Assembly (NCBI GenBank): GCA_017475875.1
Contig: JAFVET010000204.1
Span: 1-8,071 of the forward strand
Direction of reading: 5' to 3'
Length of the DNA: 8,071 nucleotides
Source of the DNA: Candidatus Methanomethylophilaceae archaeon
GTDB lineage: Archaea > Thermoplasmatota > Thermoplasmata > Methanomassiliicoccales > Methanomethylophilaceae
Part shown: piece by piece, positions 6,560-8,071 of the stretch
Position numbering within the stretch: the stretch's first letter is position 1
How the letters are laid out: every line of letters begins with the position of its first letter
Notes under the pieces: model-generated
What the model was told of the DNA's origin: nothing
Databases searched by the model: none
The model's input: only the letters and a program-made list of their open reading frames with translations
Translations under genes and position numbers: made by a program

Positions 6560-7411
6560 ATGGATGGGAATGTGGGTATCGAGGACCTGGAGCAGCACCT
6601 GCTGTTCTACAAGGCCCTTTCAGAAGACGAGGAATCCCTCGGGAAGATAGACGGTTACATGGAGATCCTGTCGAGGGCGGAGACCGGGGAGCGTCTGACG
6701 GACCCGGTCGACGAGGCCATAAGGGCGGTGTTCAGTCTGGTTCTGGAGAACGGGATAGACCCGTGGGCTATCGACCTGTCCGAGTTCGTCAGGGTGTATT
6801 CGGCGAAGGTGGACGACGGGTCGTTCGACATGATCGTCGCGGGAAAGCTTATCCTGATGGCGTGGAAGATCCTGCGCCTGCAGTCGGAATCCACCGTGGC
6901 GAGGTCGGAACCGCCGGTCTACGACGAGTTCGACGATACCGTCGACTTCGGTTACGAGGACGACCCGCTCCCGATCCTGGAGGTCCCGTTCCGCGAGGCC
7001 TACGTGAGGGAACCGGTCCGCCCGGTGACCATGATCGAGCTCATCGACGCGTTCGAGGACGCCAGGAAGGAGATCGAGATCCAGCGCGAGAGGGAGAGGG
7101 TCCGCGCGGAGCTCAAGGCCAAGGAACCCAAGAAGTTCGACAACAAGGCCCACGACGAGGACGACGAGAGGGATGTCGAAGCGGTATGGCAACGCATCGC
7201 GTCGTTCGAGAAACCCAGGATACGCATGACCGACCTGTACACGGGGGACATGATGGCGAATCTCACCACATTCATCTCGGTGCTCCATCTCGTCAGGGAC
7301 GGACGTCTCGACGTGTCGCAGGAGGAGCTCCCCTCGGGTACCATCTACATCGATATGGTCACGTCCGAGATACGCGTGGACGACGTGTCCGTCCTAGAGG
7401 CGGCCGCATGA
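6560..7411 (+). CDS. scpA: Segregation and condensation protein ScpA (kleisin)
   Basis: This is a 283-aa kleisin. The N-terminal SMC-binding part contains the family block ENGIDPWAIDLSEFVRVYSAKV (about 63-84), followed by the helix DMIVAGKLILMAWKILRLQ (90-108). A strongly acidic, low-complexity linker (about 118-139) leads to REPVRPVTMIELIDAFEDARKE (150-171), typical of archaeal ScpA. A charged helix and a C-terminal winged-helix region follow (about 218-265, with TTFISVLHLVRDGRL). The protein bridges the SMC heads and recruits ScpB. ATG 6560 lies 1 nt after the smc stop. GAGGG at 6547-6551 provides a Shine-Dalgarno inside the smc end with 8-nt spacing, so the gene is probably translationally coupled. 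A GTG at 6551 is in frame but lies within that Shine-Dalgarno region, so it was not chosen. Its stop overlaps the scpB start. Confidence 0.94.
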   Translation: MDGNVGIEDLEQHLLFYKALSEDEESLGKIDGYMEILSRAETGERLTDPVDEAIRAVFSLVLENGIDPWAIDLSEFVRVYSAKVDDGSFDMIVAGKLILMAWKILRLQSESTVARSEPPVYDEFDDTVDFGYEDDPLPILEVPFREAYVREPVRPVTMIELIDAFEDARKEIEIQRERERVRAELKAKEPKKFDNKAHDEDDERDVEAVWQRIASFEKPRIRMTDLYTGDMMANLTTFISVLHLVRDGRLDVSQEELPSGTIYIDMVTSEIRVDDVSVLEAAA

Positions 7412-7923
7412 ACGCCAAAGCCATGGTGGAGGCCGCGTTGTATTCAAGCGCGGAGAGCCTCACCATAACAGGGATATCGGAGAAGACCGGGCTCCCGCCA
7501 GAGGAGATCCGCACGGCGCTCATGGACCTCCGCAGGGAGTACGACGAGCGCGACTCCGCGCTGATGATCTCCAAGGTCGGACCCGACTACAGGATGATGC
7601 TCCGTCCCGAGTACGGGGAGTCGGCGGGGAAATTCGGCAAGCCTGAGATGGCACCCGGTGTCATGAGGACGCTCAGCACGATCGCGTACAACCAGCCCGT
7701 GCTGCAGTCGGAGCTGTTCAAGACCCGCGGCCCCCGTACCTACGACGACGTCCACAAGCTGGTCGAGCTGGGGTTCGTCTCCGCGAAGAAATCCGGGCAG
7801 ACGGTGGAACTCACCACGACCAATCACTTTTCCGAGTATTTCGGTATCGGGAGCAACAGGAAGGCCGACATCCGCAAGTGGATGGAGTCTCAGGCGTCCG
7901 GGTCGAAGGCGCAGGAAGAGTGA
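7408..7923 (+). CDS. scpB: Segregation and condensation protein ScpB
   Basis: This is a 171-aa protein with two predicted winged-helix domains. The first covers about residues 4-75 (VEAALYSSAESLTITGISEKTGLPPEEIRTAL, then the wing SKVGPDYRMMLRPEY). The second covers about 82-150 and includes the family core LSTIAYNQPVLQSELFKTRGPRTYDDVHKLVELGFVS. This core corresponds to the LAxIAYxQP...RG...L...G motif of ScpB. The final 20 residues are polar and probably disordered. ScpB dimers bind the kleisin ScpA and modulate the SMC ATPase. The start ATG at 7408 overlaps the scpA stop as ATGA, and AGAGG at 7396-7400 lies 7 nt upstream. The open frame extends far upstream, but that part is antisense-like arginine-rich shadow coding inside scpA. 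The place as third gene of smc-scpA-scpB supports the assignment. Confidence 0.95.
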   Translation: MNAKAMVEAALYSSAESLTITGISEKTGLPPEEIRTALMDLRREYDERDSALMISKVGPDYRMMLRPEYGESAGKFGKPEMAPGVMRTLSTIAYNQPVLQSELFKTRGPRTYDDVHKLVELGFVSAKKSGQTVELTTTNHFSEYFGIGSNRKADIRKWMESQASGSKAQEE

Positions 7924-8071
7924 GCGTGACCGAGTCTTGCGAACACGGTCGCATGGATTCGGGAACACGCCGACACCATTGTTTATCATATTCCGTTCAT
8001 TAGACGCGACCATCGTGTCGAGTGTTGTTGGTTGGACGCCCAGGTAATGTCGGTGACCGTGTGAGTGTATC
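7924..8071. other. Gene-free right end with a possible new promoter
   Basis: No gene can be assigned here. A GACCG...CGGTC inverted repeat (7928-7950) just after scpB could form a weak hairpin. TTTATCATA at 7982-7990 resembles a TATA element, with an expected start near 8010. A 7-bp stem with one G-T pair and a CCA loop spans 8003-8019. A frame open to the edge begins at GTG 8022 (first residues MLLVGRPGNVGDRV). It is too short to judge, and a non-coding RNA is equally possible. Confidence 0.3.

Noticed and set aside
1..8071. CRISPR array, insertion sequence or tRNA gene
   Set aside because: I found no regularly spaced long repeats, transposase motifs, terminal inverted repeats or tRNA cloverleaf signature by reading both strands.

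Overview
The window looks archaeal, most likely a methanogen-related member of the Thermoplasmata such as Methanomassiliicoccales. This placement is inferred from protein style and signals, not from a search. The evidence is archaeal-type TATA elements, two promoters with essentially no leader and no Shine-Dalgarno, a Thermoplasmata-style SMC with the Walker B run LDEVDMFLD, an smc-scpA-scpB operon, and an anaerobe-type flavodoxin/ferredoxin protein. The base composition is GC-rich.

Region 1 (1-1407, minus strand) is a two-gene unit read leftwards from about 1407. It holds a TetR/AcrR-family regulator followed by a flavodoxin-plus-2x[4Fe-4S] protein that runs off the left edge of the window. 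The regulator appears to carry a -1 frameshift near 964-980. The first frame stops at 964, but the expected C-terminal ligand-domain helices continue in another frame to 806. There the stop overlaps the ferredoxin-protein start as ATGA.

Region 2 (1408-1466) is a compact divergent promoter/operator. A symmetric AT-rich core carries TATA elements for both directions and is flanked by two identical GAACATGTTC palindromes. One palindrome lies just downstream of each TATA element. The obvious reading is that the TetR protein represses both its own operon and the rightward one.

Region 3 (1467-2755, plus strand) holds a cytosolic FrnE-like DsbA-family thiol oxidoreductase with a CPYC active site. 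It is coupled by an ATGA overlap to a glyoxalase II-like metallo-beta-lactamase-fold hydrolase. Together with the leftward unit this looks like a small TetR-controlled redox or detoxification regulon. Its inducer and substrate are not identifiable here.

Region 4 (2756-2976) is non-coding. It has a short palindrome just after the hydrolase stop, then a TATA element and an unusual cluster of ACGCG/CGCGT motifs upstream of smc.

Region 5 (2977-7923, plus strand) is the chromosome-condensation operon smc-scpA-scpB. The three genes are tightly packed with good Shine-Dalgarno sequences (1-nt gap, then ATGA overlap), and they encode the SMC ATPase, the kleisin and the winged-helix partner. The last 148 bases hold no assigned gene but show a TATA-like element and a small hairpin, so another transcript may begin near the right edge.
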